Positions 16,891-25,380 of a stretch of 35,193 nucleotides of DNA are shown piece by piece (the stretch's first letter is position 1; every line of letters begins with the position of its first letter). Below the pieces are notes generated by a model, which was not told where the DNA came from, did no database searches, and was given only the letters and a program-made list of their open reading frames with translations. Origin of the DNA: a bacterium (GTDB lineage: Bacteria > Zhuqueibacterota > QNDG01 > DTFT01); the NCBI GenBank assembly GCA_030372965.1, contig JAUCQC010000073.1, forward strand, positions 1 through 35,193, given 5' to 3'. The position numbers and the translations under genes are program-made.

Positions 16891-16983
16891 TCAGGGTTTC
16901 ACTCCGGAAAAAAGGAGCGGGTTCCCGTCTAACACGTGCCGGTTTAAAGCGATCCGGATTGAAAAAACCGCGCAACTTTTATC

Positions 16984-17012
16984 TTGACAATGAGTTAGAT
17001 AGAATGTAAGTT
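16984..17012 (+). promoter_or_regulatory. Promoter candidate for the TPR lipoprotein gene
   Basis: A perfect -35 TTGACA (16984-16989) is followed after 17 bases by TAAGTT (17007-17012), a weak -10. The sequence TAAGTT-AC-TTGG also loosely resembles the Bacteroidota -7 TAnnTTTG motif. It lies about 120 bases before the ATG at 17133. Confidence 0.45.
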
Positions 17013-17132
17013 ACTTGGGAGCGTGCCCGCGGTCCCCTGCCGGCCGCGTCGGATTGGAAGGCGATCCGGACACGAATGCCTGATCCGCCTCTTCTGGCCG
17101 TCGCAATCATTCTCACGGTGGAGCTGCCATCC

Positions 17133-19478
17133 ATGAAAAGACTCATTTCCGCATTGCTCGCCGTATCCTTTCTGGCCTCCGCAGGGTGCGCCTATTTCAA
17201 CATTTTCTACAATGCCAGGCGCTATTACAGCCGAGGCCTCGAAGCCGTGGAGAAGGAGCGCATCCAGAACGCGCAGACCATACAGGCGGCCGCGTCCCGC
17301 CAGAACCCCGGAGCGGCCGGCAAGTCCGATTTCCAGAAAGCCGCGGAAAAAAGCCTCAAACTGCTCGATTACTACCCGAACAGCAAATACGCCGATGACG
17401 CCCTTCTCCTGCTCGGGAAATCCTATTACTACACGCAGGAATACCAGATGTCCCTGCGGCGTTTTCAGGAACTGCTCGACCGCTTCCCGGACAGCGAACT
17501 CCGTTTCGACGCCGAACTCGGCATGGCCAAGACCTATGTGGCGCTCAAGCAATTCGACGACGCGGACAGGATTCTGGACCGTATCGTGGATCAGAAAGTC
17601 ACCAAGGATCAGCTCGCCGAGGCCTATTACTACCAGGGGAGGTATTTCGAAACGCGAAGGGACTTCGCCGGAGCGGCCGAGGCCTTTCAGAAAGTGGTCG
17701 ATCTCGGAAGCAAGAGCCTGGGACCGGAAGCCCAGTTCGCCGTGGAGGACAACTGCGACTCCCTGATGGCTTTTGACCGTTCCATCGAAGCCTACAACCG
17801 GTTTCTGCGGATGGATCCGCTTCCGGAGATGCGGTTCGCGGCCGAATTCAGGCTCGCCGTGGCGATGAAGAACGCGGGCCGGGCGGATGAGGCGGTCCGG
17901 AGACTGGAGCGGCTTCTCGGTGACGAGAAGAACCGTCCGCGGGAACCGGAGATGCGCCTGCAGATCGCGGACGCCCTCGCCCGCAAGGGCGACATCGACG
18001 GTTCCGTGACCACGTACCGGGACGTGATCAAGCTCAAGGAGAAATCCGATTATTCAGCCGAGGCCTACTACGCCCTCGGCCGGCTGTACGAGACCCGGCT
18101 CGGGGATTTCACGCGGGCCGCGGACAATTACAGCCAGGTCAAGAAGGAATCGGCCCGGTTCAGGTACGCCGATTCGGCGGAGGTGAAGGCCCGGGACATC
18201 CTGAGGATGAAGGCGCTCCTCGAGGTGGTGCGTTTGGGCCTGGGGGGAGGGGAAGGGGACGTCGTCATTGAAGCCGCCGAAAAGGAGGCCGAGGAGGATT
18301 CGGTGGACGCGTTCGGCCGCCGGATCTACGCGGCCGTGGATTCCGCGATCGCCGACTCGCTGGTGTACACGGAACGCATTCTTCCGGATCCGGCCCTCAA
18401 GCTGCAGGCCCAGGAGATTCAGCAGCGGGAGACGCGGAACCGCCGGGATGAGCCCCCGGAGGGGGGAAAATCGGGCCGCGCTTCCGAACAGGTCGTTGAC
18501 TGGAGAAAACTGGATGATTTCGAACTCGGGGACGACGAATACGGAACCTTCCTGGACCGCGCCATCACCGAACGGAAGCGCCGGGCCGACTTGAACCGGC
18601 TGACAGAAAACCCGGAACTCGCCTCGTTCAAGAAGGAGGAGACGGACAAGAACCTGTTTCTTCTGGCGGAACTGTATCTCTTCCGCTTCTCGATGCACGA
18701 TTCGGCGGCCGCGGTGTACCGGCGCCTGACGGACCTGTATCCCGAGAGTCCGTACGCGCCCCAGTCCCGGTACAACCTTCGCTACATTCTCAGGCACATC
18801 ACCGGAGACAGCGCGGCCGCGGATTCGGTCGGCCGCCGCATTCTGGCCGATGATCCGAAGTCCGCGTTCGCGAAAGCGGTTCGCCGGGAATCCGGCGCCC
18901 GCTCCGGGGACGCGGCGGAGGATTCGGTCGACGCGATTTTTCTCAGAGCCGAAGACCTTCTGCTGGTCCGGAACAGGCCCGCCGAAGCCGCGGCGCTCTA
19001 CAGGTCCATCCGCGAACGGTATCCCGATTCGGACGCGGTTCCGAAAGCCCTTTACGCCGAGGCCTGGGTCCACGAAAACGCGCTGAATGCGCCGGAGCGG
19101 GCGGTCGCGCTTTACGACAGCCTCATCGGCTCCCATCCGGGAACTCCGTACGCGGAGAAAGTGAAGGACAAGGTGCAGGCGGCGAAGCTGGAGTACGCGA
19201 AACCGAAGGAGCCGCCCAGGGAACAGAGACCGGCCGGTCTCATTCAACCCGTGAAGGCCGCAACAACCGCCGACTCCGCGGGTGCCGGCGCGACGGCCGC
19301 CCCGAAGCGGGAGGGAGCCCTGTCGCCGGAACCGGTCCCCGCGGATTCGTCCGGATCCGGGTTCATGGCCCCCGATCCGGGCGCCGGAAATTCCGCGGCG
19401 CCGGGTGAACCCGGGACCGGAGGAACCCCGGCCGAAACGGACCGGAAGCCGGCCGGCGATCCTGGGACCCTTCGCTAG
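17133..19478 (+). CDS. Large TPR outer-membrane lipoprotein, PorW/SprE-like
   Basis: This 781-residue lipoprotein has a type II signal peptide with lipobox A-S-A-G-C (C19). The mature protein opens with A-Y-F-N-I-F-Y-N-A-R-R-Y-Y, the Y-F-N-x-F-Y-N-A start seen in FCB-group PorW/SprE-type proteins. Many TPR-like helix pairs follow (A-D-D-A-L-L-L-L-G-K-S-Y-Y and similar up to about residue 690), with a Pro/Ala/Gly-rich low-complexity tail after about 700. SprE/PorW link the type IX secretion motor to the translocon, which would fit the sorting-tail esterase at 3763. Orthology is inferred from the N-terminus and architecture. ATG 17133 is chosen over 17076 because of the signal peptide. pyrK starts 8 bases downstream. 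Confidence 0.75.
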   Translation: MKRLISALLAVSFLASAGCAYFNIFYNARRYYSRGLEAVEKERIQNAQTIQAAASRQNPGAAGKSDFQKAAEKSLKLLDYYPNSKYADDALLLLGKSYYYTQEYQMSLRRFQELLDRFPDSELRFDAELGMAKTYVALKQFDDADRILDRIVDQKVTKDQLAEAYYYQGRYFETRRDFAGAAEAFQKVVDLGSKSLGPEAQFAVEDNCDSLMAFDRSIEAYNRFLRMDPLPEMRFAAEFRLAVAMKNAGRADEAVRRLERLLGDEKNRPREPEMRLQIADALARKGDIDGSVTTYRDVIKLKEKSDYSAEAYYALGRLYETRLGDFTRAADNYSQVKKESARFRYADSAEVKARDILRMKALLEVVRLGLGGGEGDVVIEAAEKEAEEDSVDAFGRRIYAAVDSAIADSLVYTERILPDPALKLQAQEIQQRETRNRRDEPPEGGKSGRASEQVVDWRKLDDFELGDDEYGTFLDRAITERKRRADLNRLTENPELASFKKEETDKNLFLLAELYLFRFSMHDSAAAVYRRLTDLYPESPYAPQSRYNLRYILRHITGDSAAADSVGRRILADDPKSAFAKAVRRESGARSGDAAEDSVDAIFLRAEDLLLVRNRPAEAAALYRSIRERYPDSDAVPKALYAEAWVHENALNAPERAVALYDSLIGSHPGTPYAEKVKDKVQAAKLEYAKPKEPPREQRPAGLIQPVKAATTADSAGAGATAAPKREGALSPEPVPADSSGSGFMAPDPGAGNSAAPGEPGTGGTPAETDRKPAGDPGTLR

Positions 19479-19486
19479 GAAACGGA

Positions 19487-20278
19487 ATGACCGCATCCAT
19501 GACATGCAAGGTGGCCGCTCACGGCCAGGCCGGGCCCGGCATATTCATCCTCGAGCTCAAGGCCGCGGCGCTCGTTTCGGCCGCGGGTCCGGGACAATTC
19601 GTCCACCTGAAGACGGCGGACGGGATCGATCCGCTCTGGCGACGGCCCTTCAGCATACACCGCGTGAACCGGAGACGCGGCACCATTCTGCTCTCGTACC
19701 GTCGAATCGGGAGGGGCACTTCGCTTCTGGCGCGCAGAACCGCGGGCGATACGATCGATCTGCTCGGCCCGCTGGGGCGTCCGTTCGATCTCGAAGGCGG
19801 TTTCACGACCGCGGTCATCGCCGCGGGCGGGCTCGGGGCCGCGCCCGTGCCCTTCCTGCTGGACGCGCTCCGGCGGAAAGGCAGGAAGGCCGTCGTCCTG
19901 TGGGGCGTACGGTCGAAAACGGAACTCTACTGCCTCGACGCGCTCAGGGGCAGATACACGTCCATCCACATCGCCACGGAAGACGGCACCGAGGGGTTCC
20001 GCGGAAGGGTCACGGATCTGTTCGGCCGTCTCGCCTCCGAATTCGCTTCCGGTTCCGGTTTCCGGGGATTCGCCTGCGGCCCCATGCCCATGCTGAAGGC
20101 GCTTCAGCCCCTGGCCGCGGCCTCCGGTTTTCCCTGGCAGGCCTCTCTCGAGGAGCGGATGGCATGCGGTGTCGGCGTCTGCCAGGGATGCGTGGTGCGG
20201 ATGAAGAACCGCCAATACAGGACCGTCTGCGCCGACGGGCCGGTTTTCGATCTTGCGGAGCTGGACTTCCATGACTGA
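19487..20278 (+). CDS. pyrK: Dihydroorotate dehydrogenase electron-transfer subunit (PyrK)
   Basis: This 263-residue cytosolic subunit passes electrons from the FMN of PyrD to NAD+. Its FAD domain carries R-R-P-F-S-I-H (R-P-F-S motif), the NAD domain has the I-A-A-G-G-L-G-A-A-P segment and C-G-P-M-P-M, and the C-terminal [2Fe-2S] cluster has cysteines in A-C-G-V-G-V-C-Q-G-C plus the Cys of T-V-C-A-D-G-P-V-F. Together these mark the class 1B enzyme. It follows the TPR lipoprotein by 8 bases and overlaps pyrD by 8 bases, so subunits are probably made together. A second in-frame ATG lies four codons in. Confidence 0.95.
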   Translation: MTASMTCKVAAHGQAGPGIFILELKAAALVSAAGPGQFVHLKTADGIDPLWRRPFSIHRVNRRRGTILLSYRRIGRGTSLLARRTAGDTIDLLGPLGRPFDLEGGFTTAVIAAGGLGAAPVPFLLDALRRKGRKAVVLWGVRSKTELYCLDALRGRYTSIHIATEDGTEGFRGRVTDLFGRLASEFASGSGFRGFACGPMPMLKALQPLAAASGFPWQASLEERMACGVGVCQGCVVRMKNRQYRTVCADGPVFDLAELDFHD

Positions 20279-21191
20279 CCTCTCCGTTCGTATCGGCGGA
20301 CTCGGCCTGAGAAACCCCGTGCTGACCGCCTCCGGCACCTTCGGCTACGGAACGGAATACGCCGGCTACTTTGACGCCGGACTTCTCGGAGGCATTGTCA
20401 CCAAGACGGTGACCCTGGAACCGCGGGAGGGCAACCCCATGCCGCGGCTCGCGGAGACGCCGGCGGGCATGCTCAATTCCATCGGCCTCGCGAACGTCGG
20501 CATCGAGCGGTTCCTGTCGGAGAAACTGCCGGCGCTCGAGGGCCTGGACACCCGGGTCGTCGTGAACGTCGCGGGCAACACGGCGGAGGAATACGCGGAA
20601 GTGACGTCCCGCGCGGCCGGACATCCCCGCGTCGACGCGATCGAGGTGAACGTGTCCTGCCCGAACGTGCGGCACGGCGGCCTGGCTTTCGGGACGAATC
20701 CGTCCGCAACGGCCGAGGTGACGGCCGCGGTCCGGGCCGCCACGTCGAAACCCGTGATCGTGAAGCTGACGCCGAACGTCACCGACATCGCGGAGATCGC
20801 GCGCGCCGCCGAAGCCGCAGGCGCGGACGCGCTGTCCCTGATCAACACGGTGCTGGGAATGGCCATCGACATCGGGACGCGGCGGCCGCTCATCGCGCGC
20901 CGCACCGCGGGCCTTTCCGGGCCCGCGATCAAGCCGATCGCGATCGCCAAGGTGTACCAGGTCCGACAGGCCGTGAAACTGCCCCTGATCGGGATCGGGG
21001 GCATCATGCGGTGGCAGGACGCGGTGGAATTCCTTCTGGCCGGGGCCACGGCCGTGCAGACCGGGACCTTGCATTTCCTCGAACCCGACGGTCCCGTGCG
21101 CATCGTCGAGGGATTGCGTCGCTACTGCGAGGAGCGGGGAATCGCGTCCGTCTCGGAGCTGGTGGGTGGAATGATCGAAGAGAGTTCATAG
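20271..21191 (+). CDS. pyrD: Dihydroorotate dehydrogenase class 1B, catalytic subunit
   Basis: This 306-residue FMN TIM-barrel enzyme oxidises dihydroorotate to orotate in pyrimidine synthesis. Visible motifs are P-V-L-T-A-S-G-T-F-G near the N-terminus, N-S-I-G-L-x-N, the catalytic Cys in V-N-V-S-C-P-N-V, and the phosphate-binding I-G-I-G-G-I and G-A-T-A-V-Q-T-G loops. The catalytic Cys and the adjacent PyrK define class 1B. A TTG at 20253 would extend the frame, but ATG 20271, overlapping the pyrK stop, gives the normal family N-terminus. Confidence 0.95.
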   Translation: MTDLSVRIGGLGLRNPVLTASGTFGYGTEYAGYFDAGLLGGIVTKTVTLEPREGNPMPRLAETPAGMLNSIGLANVGIERFLSEKLPALEGLDTRVVVNVAGNTAEEYAEVTSRAAGHPRVDAIEVNVSCPNVRHGGLAFGTNPSATAEVTAAVRAATSKPVIVKLTPNVTDIAEIARAAEAAGADALSLINTVLGMAIDIGTRRPLIARRTAGLSGPAIKPIAIAKVYQVRQAVKLPLIGIGGIMRWQDAVEFLLAGATAVQTGTLHFLEPDGPVRIVEGLRRYCEERGIASVSELVGGMIEESS

Positions 21192-21308
21192 TTCAGGTTC
21201 TAAGTTCACAGCTCAATGAATACACAGTTCCGAGCCGCATATTCAGCACTTCATAAAACGAAATCCTGAGGGATTCACTCCATGGTGATCGGGTGTACGC
21301 ACCATCCT

Positions 21309-21365
21309 GGAGTTCAGACTTCAGTCTTTTATACGCTCAGGATGAAACCCTGAAGGGTTAATTCC
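21309..21365. repeat. Palindromic dispersed element, copy B
   Basis: This 57-base element aligns along its whole length with 5140-5195: 21 of the first 24 bases match, and about 16 of the last 22. Its own arms (21309-21329 and 21345-21365) are a weaker inverted repeat (about 14 of 21). A partial third motif similar to the right arm (C-C-T-G-A-G-G-G type) occurs at about 21260-21281. These repeats fill most of the 221-base gap between pyrD and tldD, where I see no gene. Confidence 0.65.
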
Positions 21366-21412
21366 ATACTTGGGAAAATTTTTTCTGAAACAACCGCGAA
21401 GGAGCGCAGCGC

Positions 21413-22954
21413 ATGAAACCGAGAATCGACCGCAGGTCTTTCCTTCAGGCGGGACTGACCGGGCTCGCGGGAACCTTGGTGGTTCCGGCCTTCCTGAAAT
21501 CAGGGTCCGGGAACGCCTGGGCCTCCGCAGCGGCGCCCGCCGGCATGGCCGGATTTCTGGAGCGCTTTCAGGTCACCGAGGCGATGATCCGTGAAGTCAT
21601 GGCCGAGGCGCTGTCCCGGGGAGGGGATTACTGCGACCTTTACTTCCAGCACACAATCGGCCACTCCATCGGGCTGGAGGACAAGGAGGTCAACCGGGCG
21701 TACGGCGACGTCGCCTACGGGGTCGGGATCCGCGTGCTCAAGGGGGACCAGACCGGGTATTCCTTCACCGAAGCCATCACTCCCCAGGCCATGAAGCTCG
21801 CCGCCCGCACGGCCGCGGCCGTAGCGGAAGGGCCAGCCGGACACGCGCCCGTTTCGCTCGAGGCGATACCGCACCCGGAGTACGCCGCGGTTGAGATTCC
21901 CTGGGAGGGCATGGCCATCGGCCGGAAAATGCCGGTGCTCCAGGAGATCAACGACCGGGTCTTCGGCCTGGATCCGTCCGTCATCAAATGCCGGATCCGT
22001 TTCATCGACGAGACGTCGCATGTGCTCATCGCCACCTCCGAGGGCCGGATGGTCACGGACTCGCGCGTCATGACCGGGGTCAACGTCTCCTGCACGGCGG
22101 AGAAAAACGGCAGGCGGGAGGAAAACGGATACGGCGTGTTCGGCCGCAGCGGGTTCGAGCTGTTCGGCCCGGAGAACCGCGAACGGATCGCCTCCGAGGC
22201 CGTGCGGCGCACCCTGGTGCTGTTCGAGGCGGAGAAGCCCTCCGGCGGAGAGATGGAAGTGGTGCTCGCGCCCGGCAGTTCCGGCATTCTGCTGCACGAG
22301 GCCATCGGCCACGGCATGGAGGCGGATTTCAACCGGAAGGGCATTTCCATTTTCGCGGACCTGATCGGAAAGCCGGTGGCCGAGCCCTTCGTCTCCATCG
22401 TGGACGACGGGACGGTGCCGAACGCGCGGGGCAGCCTGAACGTCGACGACGAAGGCAATGACACGCAGAGGACCTTTCTCGTGGAAAACGGCGTCCTGAA
22501 GAGCTACATGCACGACCGCATCAGCGCCCGACACTACGGCGTTCCGCCCACCGGGAACGGCCGGCGCGAGTCGTTCCGAAGCGCGCCCCTGCCGCGCATG
22601 CGGTGCACCGTGATGCCGAACGGGCCCCACGACCGCGAGGAAATCATCCGGAGCGTGAAAAAGGGCCTGTACGCGGAATCGTTCACAAACGGCGAGGTCG
22701 CCATCGGCGCCGGCGATTTCACGTTCTACGTGAAATCCGGGTGCCTGATCGAGGACGGCCGGCTGACCCGGCCCGTAAAGGATGTGAACATCATCGGAAA
22801 CGGCCCGCGCGTCCTGGCCGACATCGTGATGGTCGGAAACGATTTCAAGATGGACGAAGGCGGATGGACGTGCGGCAAGAACGGCCAGAGCGCGCCCGTG
22901 TCGCTGGGACTGCCCACCGTGAAGGTGTCGAAGATCACCGTGGGCGGCGTTTGA
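21413..22954 (+). CDS. tldD: TldD-family metalloprotease with Tat signal
   Basis: This 513-residue protein is the zinc-protease half of the TldD/TldE pair, which degrades unfolded or modified peptides. The HExxxH motif is H295-E296-A-I-G-H300 within L-L-H-E-A-I-G-H-G-M-E-A-D. Unusually for TldD, it begins with a twin-arginine signal (D6-R7-R8-S9-F10-L11) and a hydrophobic stretch, then an Ala-rich cleavage region around residues 36-43. Export of the folded protein is therefore predicted. AAGGAG at about 21399-21404 precedes the ATG. The tldE gene follows after 32 bases without a signal peptide of its own. Confidence 0.92.
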   Translation: MKPRIDRRSFLQAGLTGLAGTLVVPAFLKSGSGNAWASAAAPAGMAGFLERFQVTEAMIREVMAEALSRGGDYCDLYFQHTIGHSIGLEDKEVNRAYGDVAYGVGIRVLKGDQTGYSFTEAITPQAMKLAARTAAAVAEGPAGHAPVSLEAIPHPEYAAVEIPWEGMAIGRKMPVLQEINDRVFGLDPSVIKCRIRFIDETSHVLIATSEGRMVTDSRVMTGVNVSCTAEKNGRREENGYGVFGRSGFELFGPENRERIASEAVRRTLVLFEAEKPSGGEMEVVLAPGSSGILLHEAIGHGMEADFNRKGISIFADLIGKPVAEPFVSIVDDGTVPNARGSLNVDDEGNDTQRTFLVENGVLKSYMHDRISARHYGVPPTGNGRRESFRSAPLPRMRCTVMPNGPHDREEIIRSVKKGLYAESFTNGEVAIGAGDFTFYVKSGCLIEDGRLTRPVKDVNIIGNGPRVLADIVMVGNDFKMDEGGWTCGKNGQSAPVSLGLPTVKVSKITVGGV

Positions 22955-22986
22955 TCACCCGCAAGCGAGACCAGGAGACGAATTTT

Positions 22987-24309
22987 ATGAACCGGAAAGA
23001 GAGAAGCGAACTGGCCGAATGGGCGGCCGTCCACGCGCTGAAATGCGGAGCCGACCAGTCGGATGCCGTGGTTTCAACCGGACGGGAGACGGAAATCGAA
23101 GTCCGCGGGGGCAAAACCGACAAACTCGCCGAAGCGACCCGGCAGAATTTGAGTCTGACGCTGTACGTCCGGGGGCGGTATTCCAGCCAGAGCACGAACG
23201 ACCTCCGGAAGAGGGAACTCCAGGCGTTCATCCGGGACGCGGTCGCCTCCACGTCCCTGCTGTCGCCGGACCCGAACCGGATGCTGCCCGATCCGAAGTT
23301 CTATCCGAAAGGCGCGCCTCCCGACCTGCAGATCCGGGACCCGAAATTCGAGGCCGTGGATCCGGCGGCCCGCATCCGGCTGGCGGCCGGGGCGGAAGCG
23401 GCCGCCATGGGCCAGAGCGGCCGTATCATCAGCGCCACCGCCTCATATTCCGACTCCTGCTGGGAAACCAGCCGGTGCCACAGCACCGGTTTCTCCGGGG
23501 AGCGTGAACAGACGGATTTCTGGATCAGCGCCGAAGTGACGCTGGAGGACCCGGCCGGCGGAAGGCCCGAGGACTGGGCGTCCGCGGGGTCCCGGTTCTT
23601 CTCCGAACTGCCGTCCCCCGAATCCGTCGGCATCGAGGCGGCCCGTCGGGCCCTGGCCAAGCTGGGGCAGAGAAAGATCGACTCCGGGAAATACGTCATG
23701 CTCGTCGAGAACCGGGCGGTCCGCCGCGTGCTGTCCGTCCTGACCCAGGCCATGACCGCGCAGTCCGTCAACCAGAAGAGCTCCTTTCTCGACGGGATGA
23801 TCGGGAAACCCGTCGCGTCCGGCCTTCTGACCATGACGGACGATCCCCTGATTCCCAAGGGGTTCGGATCGCGGTGGTTCGACGGAGAGGGGCTCGCGGC
23901 GGTCAAACGCACCGTGATCGAAGCGGGCGTATTGCAGGGCTATTACATCGACACCTATTACGGCCGCAAGATGGGGTGGGATCCGAACTCGGGGTCGGTC
24001 TCGAACCTGGTGTTCAAGCCCGGCGAGCGGACACTCGAGGGAATGATCCGTTCCGTTCAGAGGGGCATACTCGTGAACGGCTTCATCGGCGGCAATTCCA
24101 ACCCCACGACCGGCGATTTTTCGTTCGGCATCATGGGCGGTCTGATCGAGAACGGCGCGGTCACGCAGGCGGTGAACGAGATGAACATCACCGGGAACGC
24201 GAAAACGCTGTGGATGAACCTTTCGGAGATCGGAAGCGACCCGTACCCGTACAGCGGATGGCGGACGCCCTCGATGCGGTTCGAGGACGTGCAGTTCAGC
24301 GGTTTGTAG
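22987..24309 (+). CDS. tldE: TldE/PmbA-family protein (TldD partner)
   Basis: This 440-residue protein has the TldD/PmbA fold (N-terminal domain around A-D-Q-S-D-A-V-V, C-terminal domain with N-P-T-T-G-D-F-S-F-G-I) but no HExxxH, as expected for the non-catalytic TldE subunit. In E. coli TldD and TldE form a heterodimer with the zinc site in TldD. There is no signal peptide, in contrast to its neighbour. ATG 22987 with AGGAG at about 22973-22977 is chosen over a longer frame reaching back into tldD. A GC hairpin at 24327-24348 lies downstream without a T-run. Confidence 0.9.
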   Translation: MNRKERSELAEWAAVHALKCGADQSDAVVSTGRETEIEVRGGKTDKLAEATRQNLSLTLYVRGRYSSQSTNDLRKRELQAFIRDAVASTSLLSPDPNRMLPDPKFYPKGAPPDLQIRDPKFEAVDPAARIRLAAGAEAAAMGQSGRIISATASYSDSCWETSRCHSTGFSGEREQTDFWISAEVTLEDPAGGRPEDWASAGSRFFSELPSPESVGIEAARRALAKLGQRKIDSGKYVMLVENRAVRRVLSVLTQAMTAQSVNQKSSFLDGMIGKPVASGLLTMTDDPLIPKGFGSRWFDGEGLAAVKRTVIEAGVLQGYYIDTYYGRKMGWDPNSGSVSNLVFKPGERTLEGMIRSVQRGILVNGFIGGNSNPTTGDFSFGIMGGLIENGAVTQAVNEMNITGNAKTLWMNLSEIGSDPYPYSGWRTPSMRFEDVQFSGL

Positions 24310-24440
24310 GACAGGCAACCCGGCCGCCGCCCCTTCCGGACGGGGCGGGATTCGGAACGGAAGCGGGTTCACGGGGTTCGTCCATTCCGGACCGGAGCCG
24401 GCGGCCACGGTCCTTCATCTGATTTCGCGGAGGCAGAGAG

Positions 24441-25310
24441 ATGAGCATACGGGGTCTGACCATCATCGGGGAATCCATCAACGATTCGGTGCCGTCCACG
24501 CGGATACTGTTCGACACGGAGGACATCGGGGGCCTGAAGGAACTCGCCCGTTCGCAGGACCTCAAGGGCGCCGCCTACATCGACGTCAACGTGGGCCGCA
24601 GGCCTCCGGAATTCATGGCCCGCATGGTCCGCGAGATTCAGTCGGTGACCGCCAAGCCCCTGTCCATCGACTCTCCCGACGCCGCCATCGCCGAAGCGGG
24701 ACTGAAGGCCTACGATCCGGCCCGTGCCGGCGGTCAGATGCCCATCCTGAACTCGATCTCCCTCCTCCGGCCGGAAATGTTCGACCTGTACGCGATTCAG
24801 CCGTTCATGCCCATTCTCCTGGTTTCGGAGCACGTCAAGGACGGTCAGCCCGCTCCGTCCGGTTCGGCGGAGGAAACCCACGCCATCACCCGGGAAATAT
24901 TCGAGACCCTCCGGCGGCGGGGGCTTCGGCTCCCAGCGGGCCAGTGCATCGTGGACCCCGGCATCGCGCCCATCGGCACGGACATGGAAGGCCTGCTGAA
25001 GCGCCTCCTGGACGGCATGGCGCTCATCCACGCCGATCCGGAACTGGCCGGAATCCACATGTCCGTCGGCCTGAGCAATTTCACGGTCATGCTTCCGTCC
25101 AAGCGGGCGGACGGATCTCCGGTGAAAAGCGCGCTCGAGAGCGCCTTTCTGACCAAGGCCATGCCGCTGGGACTGGACATGATCGTCGGCTCGATGGCGA
25201 GAAAGTACGAAATTCTGGACGCGTCGCATCCCGCGCTGGTCTGCCTGGAGGACTGCCTCCGCCTCGGCGGTTTCGACTCGATCGGCCGTATCCAGGAATT
25301 CTACTCGTAA
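24441..25310 (+). CDS. Pterin-binding TIM-barrel methyltransferase (methyl-THF:corrinoid methyltransferase / DHPS superfamily)
   Basis: This 289-residue cytosolic protein opens with I-I-G-E-S-I-N-D and carries Y-I-D-V-N-V-G, P-L-S-I-D-S-P-D, P-I-L-N-S-I-S and V-G-L-S-N-F. These follow the pterin-binding barrel of AcsE, MtgA-type proteins and the MetH folate domain. It most likely moves a methyl group between methyl-tetrahydrofolate and a corrinoid protein. A dihydropteroate synthase is less likely given the G-L-S-N motif and the next gene. An MTHFR-like gene follows after 70 bases, so the pair probably handles one-carbon units together. No corrinoid protein gene is in the window. Confidence 0.8.
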   Translation: MSIRGLTIIGESINDSVPSTRILFDTEDIGGLKELARSQDLKGAAYIDVNVGRRPPEFMARMVREIQSVTAKPLSIDSPDAAIAEAGLKAYDPARAGGQMPILNSISLLRPEMFDLYAIQPFMPILLVSEHVKDGQPAPSGSAEETHAITREIFETLRRRGLRLPAGQCIVDPGIAPIGTDMEGLLKRLLDGMALIHADPELAGIHMSVGLSNFTVMLPSKRADGSPVKSALESAFLTKAMPLGLDMIVGSMARKYEILDASHPALVCLEDCLRLGGFDSIGRIQEFYS

Positions 25311-25380
25311 AACGGCGGGATCGGCCGGTCCGGCGCGTCGGCCCGCCCGTTCATCCGGTCCCGGGACGGAGGAACCCTTC

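Larger units (their letters stand above)
16803..17132. other. 330-base divergent promoter region (flavodiiron gene / TPR lipoprotein gene)
   Basis: This AT-rich spacer separates divergent genes. It holds a minus-strand promoter candidate (16862-16890), a leader hairpin (16824-16842) and a plus-strand promoter candidate (16984-17012), listed separately. The plus-strand leader would be about 110 bases long. I see no small gene in it. Confidence 0.6.

Noticed and set aside
18054-19505. 483-codon minus-strand frame within the TPR lipoprotein gene
   Set aside because: Arg/Gly-rich antisense frame; the plus-strand frame has a signal peptide, lipobox and repeats.
24327-24348. 7-bp GC hairpin after tldE as terminator
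   Set aside because: No T-run follows, so there is no support for intrinsic termination.
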